This document shows positions 1 through 10,213 of a stretch of 64,000 nt of DNA, piece by piece (within the stretch, counting starts at the first letter, position 1; each line of letters begins with the position of its first letter). Origin of the DNA: Zopfochytrium polystomum (taxonomy: Eukaryota > Chytridiomycota > Chytridiomycetes > Chytridiales > Chytridiaceae). The position numbers and the translations under genes are program-made. The notes below the pieces were generated by a model that saw only the letters and a list, made by a program, of their open reading frames with translations, did not search any database and was not told the DNA's origin. Location of the stretch: assembly GCA_025765615.1 (NCBI GenBank), contig JAIVFJ010000147.1:1-64000 (forward strand). The letters run 5' to 3'.

Positions 1-2167
1 TTGTCACATCCAGCCTGACAGCATTGTGCAGTCCATGATAATCTGCAGCCCTCAACTTTTTCTGGTTGTGGCAGATGAAATTTAGTCGGTTTGACTCCAC
101 ACAAACATTGAGGTCCACAATCAGCTGCTGAAAGAGTTTCCTGTACAGGTGCAAGTGAGAGCCCTGCCTGTACATGAGCTGGTAGTGGTAGTACTGGGAC
201 ATTGTAACAGTTGTCTGCCTCCTAACCCTTCTCTCACCACCACTGCTGCTGGCATTGTCACCATCTGTCCCCAAATCAAAATTCTCCTCAGGATCTGCAT
301 CATCAGCTGCAGCACCATAAGCATCCTCTGGAACGTCATCACCGGAGTCAACATTGTTGTCACTGCCAGGCGTGCAACCACCTAGTCCATCCTCTGATCC
401 GGTCCCATCCAGATCCTGTCCAGTCCGCAGCACAATTTTCGCAACGCCAAGCATCCAGCCTTGGTCACTGCAGGAAAGATCAAAGGTAGGCCAGTGGGAG
501 GTAGCAGGGGTGTTCAGGAGGAATGTGAACCAATTTGCCATCCCACCCCCGTACAACAATGCTTCGATAAGCGCCTTCCTCCACTTCAGGGTCTGAAGGC
601 AGGGTTGCAGCAATGAGATCGCCAGTTGGAGCATTGTAGGTAGTCCTGGTAATGACTCCAGTCTGAGCAGACGGTGAGCAAAACTGGATGCAAAAGCTTT
701 CTGATGGATTGCGACGCAAACACTCTCCAGCTGTCTGATAAAGCCTGGCATATGGGTTGAACTGTGGTGGGGAAAGAGCAAAGAAGAAAAAGAGGGAGTC
801 AACCTCAGACCATTGAAGAACCACAAACAGAAGAGAGAGAAACGTACCTCCAGCAATTCAGCCTGCAGCATCTCCACTATTTCCGGCATTGGGCGCAAGG
901 AGCCAAACCCTCCATCAGTGACTGTCATTCTGGCATTAAACTGCTGGGCAGAATCATAAATGTACATCTGAGAGAACTTGGGGTGATCCTGGGGGTCGTT
1001 GCAAAAGTTGGAGATGCTGTGGTGAAGCTGTCCACTGATGGTGAAGACTGGAACACCTTGGCTGTGGCTCTTGATCTTTGCACCAACAGATGGAAACGCC
1101 ATGAGAATGTTGTAGTTGCGTTCGTTGGACAGGAACTCTGTGGACAGGCAGTCATTGCCCAGGAGAAGCTCACTGATGAAGGAAGTTGCACCAGCCAACA
1201 GCAGCAGGGAGACTTGACCACAACTGCAGCAGAGTGAAAAATTTGGGTTTTTTTAGATGATCCACTTGTCTGCTCTTGAATGAACATGATTGTGTTGCAG
1301 AGTGGACAGGCTGCCTGCATCAGGCCAAGGAAGTGGCAGCAATGGTTCTTGTCAACATCTTTGCCCCGAATCTGAAGGTCAAAAATGCAAACATTGGGGG
1401 TGTGATCAGGAGGGCATAACCAATACTGCAAGGCAAAAGAATATGGACCTCACCTGATCAGCACAAAACTCCCGAGCCACTGCTATCCCAAGCTGAGCAA
1501 TTGTCTTGGGGTATCAATGATCCCGCCTGGTTTAGTGGGTTCATTGGCCACAGGCAGGGCAGGGGATGTGGCCAGGTCAATCATTGCTCCAGTAGTCAAG
1601 GTGATCCATGCCTCCAGGCATCACATGGAAGACAGTAGGGACAGTCAAGTCACTTGACCAAATCGTGGATTCCGCAATGTCAGCAGTCTCGTCATGGCCC
1701 AGGCAAGTGAGGAAAGGTTGAGGGCAAAGCCTTGAGCGCTTGTGTAGGTGATCCAGAAGGCCGCATCTTGGGCATGGCTGGCAGTTTGCGCAATGGTGAC
1801 TGCAGCGTCCACAGGAGGTGCAGCCAGCAAAGTTATGGCAGAGGGGGGAAGTTTGGTCAATATGATTGGTGAGTCTGCATGCAGAGCAGCCAGGAAATTG
1901 GGACAGAGCAGTGAGCCTTGATTTGCATGGTTCAACTGCCCACACGTGGAGCAGCCAGGAAAGCAGGGACAACGAATTGAGCCCTCGTTTGCATTGGTCA
2001 ACTGTCCACACACAGAACAGCCAGCAAAATATGGGCAGTCGACAGATTGATTTCGGTAAGGTGAGTTACTTCTGCAGGATGGGCAGTCCATGTTTGAACG
2101 GCACTTTTTGCTGGTACTTCGTTGGTGATCCAAACCTCCACATGAAGGGCAACAGCGTTTCGACGTA
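1..2167 (-). mobile_element. Helitron Rep/helicase gene, N-terminal part, decayed, runs off left edge
   Basis: Read on the minus strand this is the Helitron-like N-terminal region of a rolling-circle transposase. In order: a Cys-rich segment (about 2090-1740); a CPLCN...FIQEQ zinc-type motif (about 1310-1265); FSLCCSCGQVSL (about 1240-1205); the FTISGQLHH...PKFSQMYIYD block (about 1040-955); FNPYARLYQTAGE then YNAPTGDLIA (about 760-630); and the SQYYHYQLMYRQ...LFQQLIVDL block near 200-110, which normally leads into the HUH Rep domain beyond the window. A clean intron (donor GTACGT, acceptor CACAG) fits 847-763. The frame breaks at a T7 run (1248-1254) and changes again near 490, where an acceptor-like CTGCAG lies. 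It is either an intron-bearing Helitron with consensus errors or a decayed copy. No Helitron ends are visible here. The family call rests on many collinear motifs and is secure; intactness is not. Confidence 0.85.
1887..2040 (-). repeat. Tandem ~63-66 bp units encoding Cys-rich fingers in the Helitron N terminus
   Basis: Units starting near 1887, 1952 and 2018 repeat the pattern gcagccaggaaa...gggacag...ttgcat-ggtcaactg-ccacac. On the minus strand each encodes about 21-22 residues of the form CPxFxGCSxCGQLxxAN. One further degenerate unit continues towards 1800 in a shifted frame (HNFAGCTSCGRC). The pattern looks like a repeated CxxC zinc knuckle added to the transposase N terminus. Confidence 0.6.
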
Positions 2168-2657
2168 AGGTGGCTTGATGAGTTCAGTTGGAGTGATTGA
2201 TTGTTAATATGTTCTGTGGTTTTGCGGTTGCAGTTGGAAAAGATAATTAACAGATGATTATTTCATGCCCCCCCCCCGTACTTGCAAGACAGAAGAGAGA
2301 GTGTGTGTGTGTCTGTGAGAGGGCAAGAGAGAGAAGCTGGGCAGGAGCCTGCGAGCCCCCTGCTGCTCCATCAAGCAAGAGAGAGGGAGAGAGAAAGAGA
2401 TAGAGAGAGGGAGTAAGAGAGAGAGGGTGAGTGTGTGTGTGTGATCATACAGCTGTTGTGTGGCCGTCTCCATCGTTGTTGTTGTCGATGGGTTGGTCTG
2501 CCTCGGATGAAATGGTCTGAGTGAGAGAGAGATAGAGAGAGACTGAGAGACAGACCGATTGTTGTGAGACTATACTCACTCCATTGACCCTGGGATCTGG
2601 GCCCCAGAGTGAGGGAAAGCAAATAATAGGCTAACACTAACTTTATTGGGCTGTTGT
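2168..2657. other. Microsatellite-rich spacer
   Basis: No gene seen. The stretch has a C9 run near 2270, GT/GA tracts around 2299-2445 and a GA-rich tract at 2521-2552. Long minus-strand frames here are Ser/Leu low-complexity translations of these repeats and are not credible genes. Confidence 0.6.
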
Positions 2658-3241
2658 CTAGGGGGTGTTTCAACCCTACTACTTGCCTAGTCCACAAAGT
2701 ATCCCTACTGATCTGTCTAACAGGGGTCTCAAACACAAAGAATGAACATTCAGAGGGACAATCCTCTGAGGGATCAGTGCCGGAGCACCGATTACTCGCG
2801 TGGCTGTGCGCCGATGCAAGGGGAAACGGAAGGGCACTCCCGAGGGCGCAACACAACCACAGAATAAAGAGAGAGAAGAGGGAAACGGGGTTTTTATCTC
2901 AGGAAGGGTTTTTATCCTAATCTCAAATACAACAGGAACGGTTCATAGCGATGGGACGGACAGGGCGCGACCTAGCGCCCCTTGTCGCGGATGGTGCTGC
3001 AGGAGCCCACGTTGTTGCCACCGACGGGGGGGAGAGAGAGAAGGGAGTTGACTTTGTAGGGGTTGCCAGCAGGGAACTCACATGCGGAAACACCTGTGAT
3101 CGTACACGCACCCTGCCAGGCTGTGTCAGCACAATCACTTGACCAACGGGCTTTATCACATTGCACTCGTACTCACACATCTCACTCTCACAGCAATAGG
3201 ATTGAGGCAGGCACTTGTAGATCAAACTCTCAGGTGTCAGG
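2658..3241 (+). repeat. Dispersed repeat family A, full-length copy
   Basis: About 585 bp, recognisable again at 17515-18088 (inverted) and 18187-18591 (direct, lacking the first ~190 bp). Shared landmarks in order are a ctagggggtgttt start, cttgcctagtccaca, gcaacacaac-cagaataaagagagag, tttttatctcagg, aatacaacagga and a shared end at ctctcaggtgtca. No coding potential is visible. It contains AATAAA and could be an LTR or a non-autonomous element. The precise ends are estimates from comparing the three copies. Confidence 0.7.
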
Positions 3242-3417
3242 GGCTGCACCAAGCGCAGCCACCAACACCCTCAAGGGGACAGGAAGGTTGGGGATGACAA
3301 CGCTGTCATTGTCGCCACCACCACCACCAAAAAAGAAAATATGTTGAGAAAACCTTGGTGCAACAGAAACTGTTAAGACAAAAGTAGTAAAAGCAGGCCC
3401 AATATTAAGACAGGTTA

Positions 3418-3560
3418 GCTGCAAATACACTTTGATAACGCCATGGAAACTAAAGAACTGGGAGCAATAATTGGAGTCCCGATCCTTGCAGTTTTACGAC
3501 AGGTACGCTTGTTTTTGCGAATAAAATCCCTAGACTTTATCACTGAGACCTCAGTGCAGT
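3418..3560 (+). repeat. Dispersed exon-like segment B, copy 1
   Basis: This stretch matches 13613-13765 on the opposite strand. Both copies encode a hydrophobic peptide of the form ELG(A/I)IIGVPILAVL(R/W)Q, immediately followed by a GTAC splice-donor-like sequence and then by similar non-coding sequence containing TTTATCACTGAGACC. Copy 1 has a 2-nt insertion upstream of the peptide. It also ends in a small palindrome, CACTGAG-AC-CTCAGTG, near 3540. The function is unknown. Confidence 0.6.
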
Positions 3561-3720
3561 CTCACATTGTGAGAGACTGAGAGACAGACAGAGAGACCAA
3601 TCGAGAGAGGGAGAGACAGGGAGAGAGACAAACAGATAGAGACAGACTGAGAGACAGAGAGACAGATGGAAAGACAGGCAGACAGAGACAGTCAGAGTGG
3701 TAAGGTTTTGATCAGCCTCC

Positions 3721-3722
<2 letters not shown>

Positions 3723-3766
<44 letters not shown>
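3723..3766. repeat. (GA)n microsatellite
   Basis: A near-pure GA tract. It is followed at about 3782 by acagagagccttcc-tttcca and ggcgagt. The same flank follows the longer GA tract at 7053-7126, so the two tracts belong to one duplicated segment. Confidence 0.9.
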
Positions 3767-3770
<4 letters not shown>

Positions 3771-4092
3771 AAAAAAGAAAAACAGAGAGCCTTCCTTTTC
3801 CAGGCGAGTGACAGGGAGAAACAGACAGACAGACAGCCCATTGGTTCCTTCCTTTTCTGATTTTTCTGCCGAGTTTGAGAAATAATTTTTTCGATCAAGC
3901 TCTGTGCTGGAGGATGCTTCCAATTCAATAGCATGACTAGCAAACCTTCTGTACTTGCTAAGAATTTATGCAGTATTCTTGTGCAGTCATATTAATTGGT
4001 TAAACCTTTCAATTCTGGTTGTTTGTCTGTCTGACTGGCCACCATTTGGACAAGCACTGGACTACAGACAGAGCTTCTCATTCCCCTTTATA

Positions 4093-4180
4093 TATTTTGA
4101 TCAAATGAAAATAAAAAATGTTTTTTTCTGCCAAGAATCTGTTTTGCAAATGGAACCAGCAGTGCTACAAAACAACACAA
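4093..4180 (+). repeat. Direct-repeat segment C, upstream copy (possible copia LTR tail)
   Basis: Contains ttttgatcaaatgaaaataaaaaatg and then tgctacaaaacaacac. The same two blocks recur at 6990-7041 just after the truncated copia integrase. The most economical reading is that both lie in LTR-related sequence flanking the copia fragment. I could not define LTR ends. Confidence 0.45.
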
Positions 4181-4639
4181 ATATGTAAAAGGCAACAAAG
4201 CCAGCTTCCGCACACGAGATGACGTCTTCGACGATGAGCAATCATCCATTGCAGGAGTGATTGAGATAGTCAGAGCAAGCGATTGTCCATTGAGAGAGGG
4301 ATCAAACGAGCGATCATCCATCAAGGAATCGAACCGAAGCCATTAACCACTCCAAACGATCAATCGTCTTCACCAGTCAGCTATACAGCCCTGTTTTTGA
4401 TTGAAACCTGTTTGATCAAGATCTCGTTTTGATTGAACCACCAAACATTGAACCACCATCACCAATCAGTTGGATCTACTGGTCATCTCCACCCATCAAG
4501 ACATCGTTCATCAATCGATTCAAGTCAAGAACTTGCTTTTTCGATTCGATTAACGACTTTTCTTTTGTCAATTTCAAGAAATGGGGAGAACCTCTGACCA
4601 TCCAAATTTCGTTTGTCAAGTCATCGAACAACAAACAAG

Positions 4640-7007
4640 ATGTCGAAACTTGGAGTCACTCTGGCTGAACGTCCACTTACAGTCTTCACTTCTGGTGATT
4701 GACAGCAGTTCAACAACCACATCACATTGGTAAAGAACAAGCTTGCCAAGGAAGAGCTGTACTAATTGATCGAGTCAGACTACAAGCAAGAGGAGAAACC
4801 ATTTATACCTCCTCCAGTTGCCATGGTGAACCCAGACATTGATCCAGCTTTCGACATCAACACCCAAGAATATTGTCAAGTTTCTGAAGACGAGTGAGAT
4901 CTCATCGACTGTCGTTTTCAACGTGCACTCAGTTGTTACACCTCAAGCGCAAACACAACACTGCAATGAACATTTACCTCAAGAAGCTTGAGAAATATGA
5001 AGAGTACCTTCATCGAGAAGCTAGTGCCTGTACAACGATATGTCAAGCTTTTACGAGGATGTTCCATGATGCCCATGTCAACATCAAGACGTCACATGAA
5101 CTTCTCAAGGCGATCATCACAACGTTCACAGCACCATCAATGTCAGTAATCACATCAGTCAATTGGATTGCCAAATTCAATAGGATGGAAATCCTATTGA
5201 AAGTCCTAGATGCAGACATTCTTGTCCCTCATCTAGAGAAATGGATTTCTTATCACTATGAATTTGTGAACCACTGTGTCAATGACACAAACTGTGGATC
5301 GTATGAAGGCCAACTCTATGAACAATATGCGGGCAAGTGGCAAGTATTGGAAGTCTAAGGTGTGACTTTCAATAGCCTCAACAGTTGTCTAAATGATGAT
5401 AGAGATGATTCATTCAAGACTGGTACCCAGTTCATCCAAGAACTGGAGAAGATAGTTGCATGCATTAGAACAAAGAATTCTTACAAGATGGATGTGGATG
5501 CAAATGCTTCTCCTCCTCCTGTTGGACTTTCTGCAGATTGTCTTTGCGTCATGCACAAAGACAAGCACCAACACATGTAATCCAAATGTTGGTTGAAACA
5601 TCCCGAAATGATTCCTATTTGTTTTCAAGCAAAGGGCAAAGGAAACTCCAAAGTCAAAGGGAGGATTTCTCAGGGAAGGGTAGTTAAACCAGTTACTGGT
5701 AACTATTGCACTCATTGTGGTAAACAACATCAACCTTCTCAAGTTTGCGTTCTTCTCACAAAGAAGATGAAAGGGTTGACTGTGAAAGAAAAGCCTCTTT
5801 CTTGTGGTAATCACGTTGAAATTAACGGGAACATCATTGAGTTGGTTGAAGAAATGCCCCCTAAACGTTACTCTTCTTCCAAACCTATCATGAAAGTTCC
5901 CTGCGACCAATTTGAAGCTTTTGTTTCTCAGTTTAACACTTCTGCCCATCATGTTGTTGGAAGTTCTTCTACAACTTCTTCTTCTTCTTCTTCTTCATCT
6001 TCTGTAGTTGCCATGGACACAGATGACTTTGAAGTTACTGAAACTGACAATACAAAGTTCACTACTCAGTATTCTTGTTTGCGTTTCACACTTCCTGAAG
6101 TCAGTGCACATATTGCATTTGCTAATATGATGCACATATCATTTTCTGCGAACGCAAAAATGATGATTGTTGATTCTGGTGCATCAAACTCTATGAGCCC
6201 AATCAAACATCATTTTCGTGACTTGCGACCACCTCCAGAATTATACAGTAGAATATATCTTGCTGATAATTCATTCATTGAGGTTGAAGCAGTTGGAACA
6301 ATTAGAGTTCAATTGACAGATAAATTAGTTTGTGACCTGAAGAATTCGCTATATGCTCCAAAACTTCACAGCGCACGAATTTCAGTCAGTCATTTTGTAT
6401 GTGGTACAGGTGTAAAGTATTTTTCTCTGATAATGATGTGAACATCAATATCAAACATAAAGGCTTGAGTATCCAGCTGAATGAGCAAATAGGATCCTTG
6501 TACTTTATGTCAAATCACAGGATTCATCCTGATCCAAATCTCAAGCTGGTCAAGATTACTAAGACGAAACAGTTGAACACGCCACAGTTTGCAGCTGATG
6601 AGCAGTATGCATCTGATTTCCGATTGACTGGGTCAACTGCAAAGGCCATGGTCAAGCTTCTATCAAACAACTCCTTTGAAGTTGGCGAGCTAATGCGATA
6701 CCACATTATCTTTGGATACGCTAACATCCAATCGATAATTGAAACGCTTTCTAAGCGTGGAAAGGAGATTAAAGCATCTCTGGAACAAATTGAACTTATA
6801 AAACTATGTCCAGTTTGTACCAAACGAAAACTGACGAAAATCGCAGTTCCAGAGACAGTAGATCCAGCAAAAAGAGTACTTGAAAGAATTCACAATGACA
6901 TTGAGGATTTGCCTGAAATATCTCGATTGCAGAAGAGATATTGGTCACTCTATCTTGATGAATTCACAAGATACATGCATGTCGTTTTATCTATTTTGAT
7001 CAAATGA
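4640..7007 (+). pseudogene. Ty1/copia gag-pol fragment, decayed
   Basis: Reading from the ATG at 4640: a gag-like region with in-frame stops (before 4700, near 4766, 4895, 5358 and 5578) and at least one frameshift near 4920; a short Cys/His segment (YCTHCGKQH, about 5704); the copia-type aspartic protease signature DSGASNSM (about 6172), followed by LADNSF; a gag-pre-integrase HHCC-like region (RYHIIFGYANIQ ... CPVCTKRKL, about 6697-6830); and the start of the integrase core with HNDIEDL and YLDEFTRY (about 6891-6975). The frame then stops at 7005-7007. The rest of integrase, reverse transcriptase and RNase H are missing. The order protease-integrase with no RT between fits copia and not gypsy. 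It cannot be autonomous. Confidence 0.85.
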
Positions 7008-7045
7008 AATAAAAAATAATTTGCTACAAAACAACACTCTGCTTG
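6990..7045 (+). repeat. Direct-repeat segment C, downstream copy at the integrase break
   Basis: The integrase reading frame ends in tattttgatcaaatgaaataaaaaat, followed by tgctacaaaacaacac, which matches 4093-4180. The junction looks like a deletion that joined integrase to LTR-like sequence through the short shared block tattttgatcaaatg. Confidence 0.5.
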
Positions 7046-7047
7046 AA

Positions 7048-7052
<5 letters not shown>

Positions 7053-7126
<74 letters not shown>
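7053..7126. repeat. (GA)n microsatellite, ~74 bp
   Basis: An uninterrupted GA tract followed by acagagagccttcc and tttcca. This is the same flank as at 3782-3800. Confidence 0.95.
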
Positions 7127-7128
<2 letters not shown>

Positions 7129-7159
7129 AACAGAGAGCCTTCCATTTCCACCACCACAT

Positions 7160-7653
7160 GGCGAGTTTTGATTGGGCACCAAAGACAAAAAATCTAATTT
7201 CAATTAGAAAATCAGTTTAGCCGAAAATCCTTGCATTCTTCATTATCTAGATATAGATGTATACAATATTAAGCAGTATGTGTGTATGTAGTATTAGTGC
7301 AACAACACATTCTCCTGTATCTCTACCTGTTTCTCTGCTCTCTCTCCAGATCTATCCCTCTCTCTCCCTCTGTCATCTTTGCTGCTCTTGGTTGCCTGTT
7401 TCACTGTCTTTCTCTTTCGGTCTGTCTCTCTGTCTGTTGCTCTGTTGGTCTTTCAGTCCTTGGTGACTGCCTCACTACACACTTAAGCTTAGCAGATTGG
7501 ATAGGATAGGATAAGAGGCCTTTATCGCAAATCGAGCCAAAGCAAAAAAAACACAAAACCCCTTGCCCAACTGTGACCCCTTTTGCTTTATCTGTATCCT
7601 AACTGTAACTGCAGTTTCGCTGGTTACTTAACAGTTAACAGTTTAAACCAACC
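7160..7653. other. Spacer with pyrimidine-rich tract and AACC-rich end
   Basis: No gene. 7300-7460 is CT-rich. ggataggataggata lies at about 7499-7514, and 7590-7653 carries tatcctaac, gttaacagtttaaacc motifs like those in the other AACC-rich blocks. Confidence 0.5.
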
Positions 7654-7883
7654 TGTCAAGAACAGGGCAGGACAGGACAAGGCAGACAAGGAACTGAGAG
7701 GAGTGATGATTGTATTGGAAACAATAATTCACTTGAGGGATGGGACAGGTCCCCCATCGCCCTTTTATACCTTTTCAGTGTCTGACAAGTCAGTAAAGCA
7801 AAGAAGGTTCCAGAAGGTTCCACAAGGTCCATGAAGGAATGTTCTAGAAGGTTCCAGAGGTTTCCAGATGGTGATTCATAACA
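7654..7883 (-). repeat. Solo LTR, copy 1 (230 bp)
   Basis: It matches the LTR at 19460-19766 in inverted orientation. Both start TGTTATGAATCACC and end in TGACA, so they have TG...CA ends. A GGTATAAAAGGG promoter-like TATA box lies inside, read on the minus strand here. This copy lacks about 75 bp present in copy 2. The flanks CAACC (7649-7653) and AAACC (7884-7888) are a 4-of-5 match to a target duplication. No internal retrotransposon region adjoins it. Confidence 0.8.
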
Positions 7884-8060
7884 AAACCGGGCAAACCTAA
7901 TGTTTTTGGTTAAAAAAATTTGTAAACCCTAACTGGAGTATGGTTAGAAATTTTCACCTCTATCCTAACCGCAAAAATTGCGGTTTAGGATAGGATTGCA
8001 GTTTAAACCGAGAATCCACCAAGCCTTAACACACACACACACTCTCTCTCTCTCTCTCAC
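7884..8060. other. AACC-rich block with a hairpin at 7961-7992
   Basis: Degenerate telomere-like phrases (aaccctaac, ggttag, cctaacc) surround an inverted repeat. The left arm is TATCCTAACCGCAA at 7961-7974, the loop is AAA, and the right arm is TTGCGGTTTAGGATA at 7978-7992, with one bulged base. No gene. Confidence 0.6.
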
Positions 8061-8844
8061 TCCCACACACACTCACTCTCGCTTTGTGTCTCTTTCTGTC
8101 CTTCTTTTTTTGTCTGTGTGTCAGTGGCTCGGCGTGTAAGCCCCAAGCTTCAGTCAGGGCGAAACCCTGACCCAAGCGAGCTGACCTTCATTGGTAACTC
8201 TCTACATGGCCTGCCACACTCTTCAAGTATCTTTTTTTTTTTGGCCTGCTGCACTCTTCAGTACTGTTTTTTTTTTTCAACTCTTTTTTTTTTTGGGCAA
8301 GGATTGGTTTTCTGTCTACTGGCGTCCCCAAGTTTACAACAACTAAAAATAAAAAAATAAAAAAAAATAAAAAAAAGAGACGACACACACACACGCACAC
8401 ACTTCCACTGAAATATTTAGTTTGTGCCCTCAGCCACGGCCACAGCGACCACAACCCACCCACCCACCCACCCACACACTCGAACACTCAAACACTCCAA
8501 CACGCGCGATATTTAGCAAGGCCAGCAGCAGCCCGCGCGGGAAAGCCGGCCGGTTTGAGCGCGCGCGCGCGCGCAGCCAGCATCAGCAGCTGATCTGAGC
8601 AAATCAGGAGCAAGCAAGCAAGCAGCATAGGGGGAAGCGCGCGCCAACCCCCCCCCAGGCAGGCAGACAGGCAGGCAGGCAGGCAGGCACAGGGCGTGGC
8701 CGCATTGGGCACAGACGACATAACGGCTAGGGGCAAACCCAACGACCCCAACAACCCCTTCAACCCCCGATACACGACCCCCATACTCCCGTCACCCGGG
8801 GGGACGCGGCCGCGGCCCAGGGCGCCAACAACAACTACAACACC

Positions 8845-8882
<38 letters not shown>

Positions 8883-8884
8883 CC
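8061..8884. other. Leader/spacer upstream of the WTAP-like gene
   Basis: No independent gene. It contains T-runs (8230-8300), A-runs (8345-8378), CCCA repeats (8456-8473), a GC alternation (8560-8574) and AGGC repeats (8659-8690). A frame is open upstream of the gene from 8696, but it starts with GTG; the first in-frame ATG is at 8885. Confidence 0.5.
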
Positions 8885-10167
8885 ATGCAGCAGCAGCAGC
8901 AGCAGCACCCGCACCCGCACACGCACACGCACCACCACCACCACCGCCAGCAGCAGCACCACCCCCACCACCACTACCACAATCACAATCAGAATCACGG
9001 CCAGCACCACCACCACGACCTCCTGCACAACACCCTCCACCACAACCACCACCACCACCATCATCAGGGAATACCAATCCCCCTCGCGTCGTCATCGCCT
9101 TCTGTCTCATACGCCACCTCCTCCTCTCCGTCACTCGCGCTGCTGCCGCCGCCGCCCCATTCTGCCTACTCAACAGCGCGGCTCTCCCCCGCCACCACCA
9201 CCACCAGCCGGGACAGATTGCGCACAACGACCCCGTTCGCTGTTCCTGCTGACGGCGACCACCACCACGACGGCGACGACGATGACGACGACGACGAGGA
9301 AGGGCCGGACGAGCTCGACGAGCTAGACAACAACAACAACGAGGCGGCGGTGGCGGCGGCGGCTGACGACGACGACGACGACGACAACAACGGCGGCGCA
9401 GACGGCGCGAGCCAAATGCGCGCCGAGAACGCGCGCCTCCGCGAGGCCTGCGCCGCGCTCGAGGCTCGCGTCGTCGCGCTGCTGCGCGAAAAGACGGCCG
9501 CCTCGCGACAGCAGCTCGCGCGTGAGCGTGAAGCGTGGGGTGGTGGCGGCGATGGGGCCGCATTTGGCGATAGCGATGGCGATGACGGTGATGCTGATGA
9601 TGGTGACGGTGGCGATGGAGATAAACGCGACGAGAGAGGTCCGAGCGGGTCGAACGACGGCAGACGCACGGTCGGTGGCACAGCCAGGGCACCACCACCA
9701 CAACCACCACCAATGTTTGATGTGGACGTGTACGCGGCGACCTTGCACGAGCTGCGGCGCGAGCTCTTGCGCAAAAACGATCTCATCGAGCGAGCAAAGG
9801 ACGAGCTTCGCGCAGTCAAGTTCACGCCGGCAAGGTGCGTTCAGAAAAGAAACTATCTGTTGTACCCATTTCCCAGCTGAAGGGCTTTTCTTTTCTTTTC
9901 TTCTTTTGTACGGCGGCTACGGCCGCCTATTCAACACAAACTCACACGAGCAGCGTGGTGGGTAAGCGCCTCGTCGCCAAAGTGAAGGCGCTACAGCAGG
10001 AGAACGAGGAGCTTGGCCGGCACCTGCACGAAGGCACGGTTGAGCAACTTCGCGTCAGCCTCGCCTCGTCGTTGCGCCGCGTCGACGCGTTGACAGCCGC
10101 GCTGAGAGGTTTGTGATCAAGCACACACGCACACACACACTCGCACACTCACACACACACACACACA

Positions 10168-10213
<46 letters not shown>

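Noticed and set aside
2371..2856. 161-residue minus-strand frame with Ser-Leu repeats
   Set aside because: Most of it translates GA/CT microsatellites and repeat family A; no motif or plausible start.
4640..5580. In-frame TGA and TAA codons in the copia gag suggesting stop-codon reassignment
   Set aside because: Host genes here (PSMA6, RNR1, COG2, RAD23) end at ordinary TGA stops and need no readthrough; the copia stops fit decay.
8835..9825. Long minus-strand Gly/Arg/Cys/Ser-rich frames opposite the WTAP-like gene
   Set aside because: They are antisense shadows of His/Gln/Asp codon repeats, with no domain, while the plus strand has a motif-supported spliced gene.
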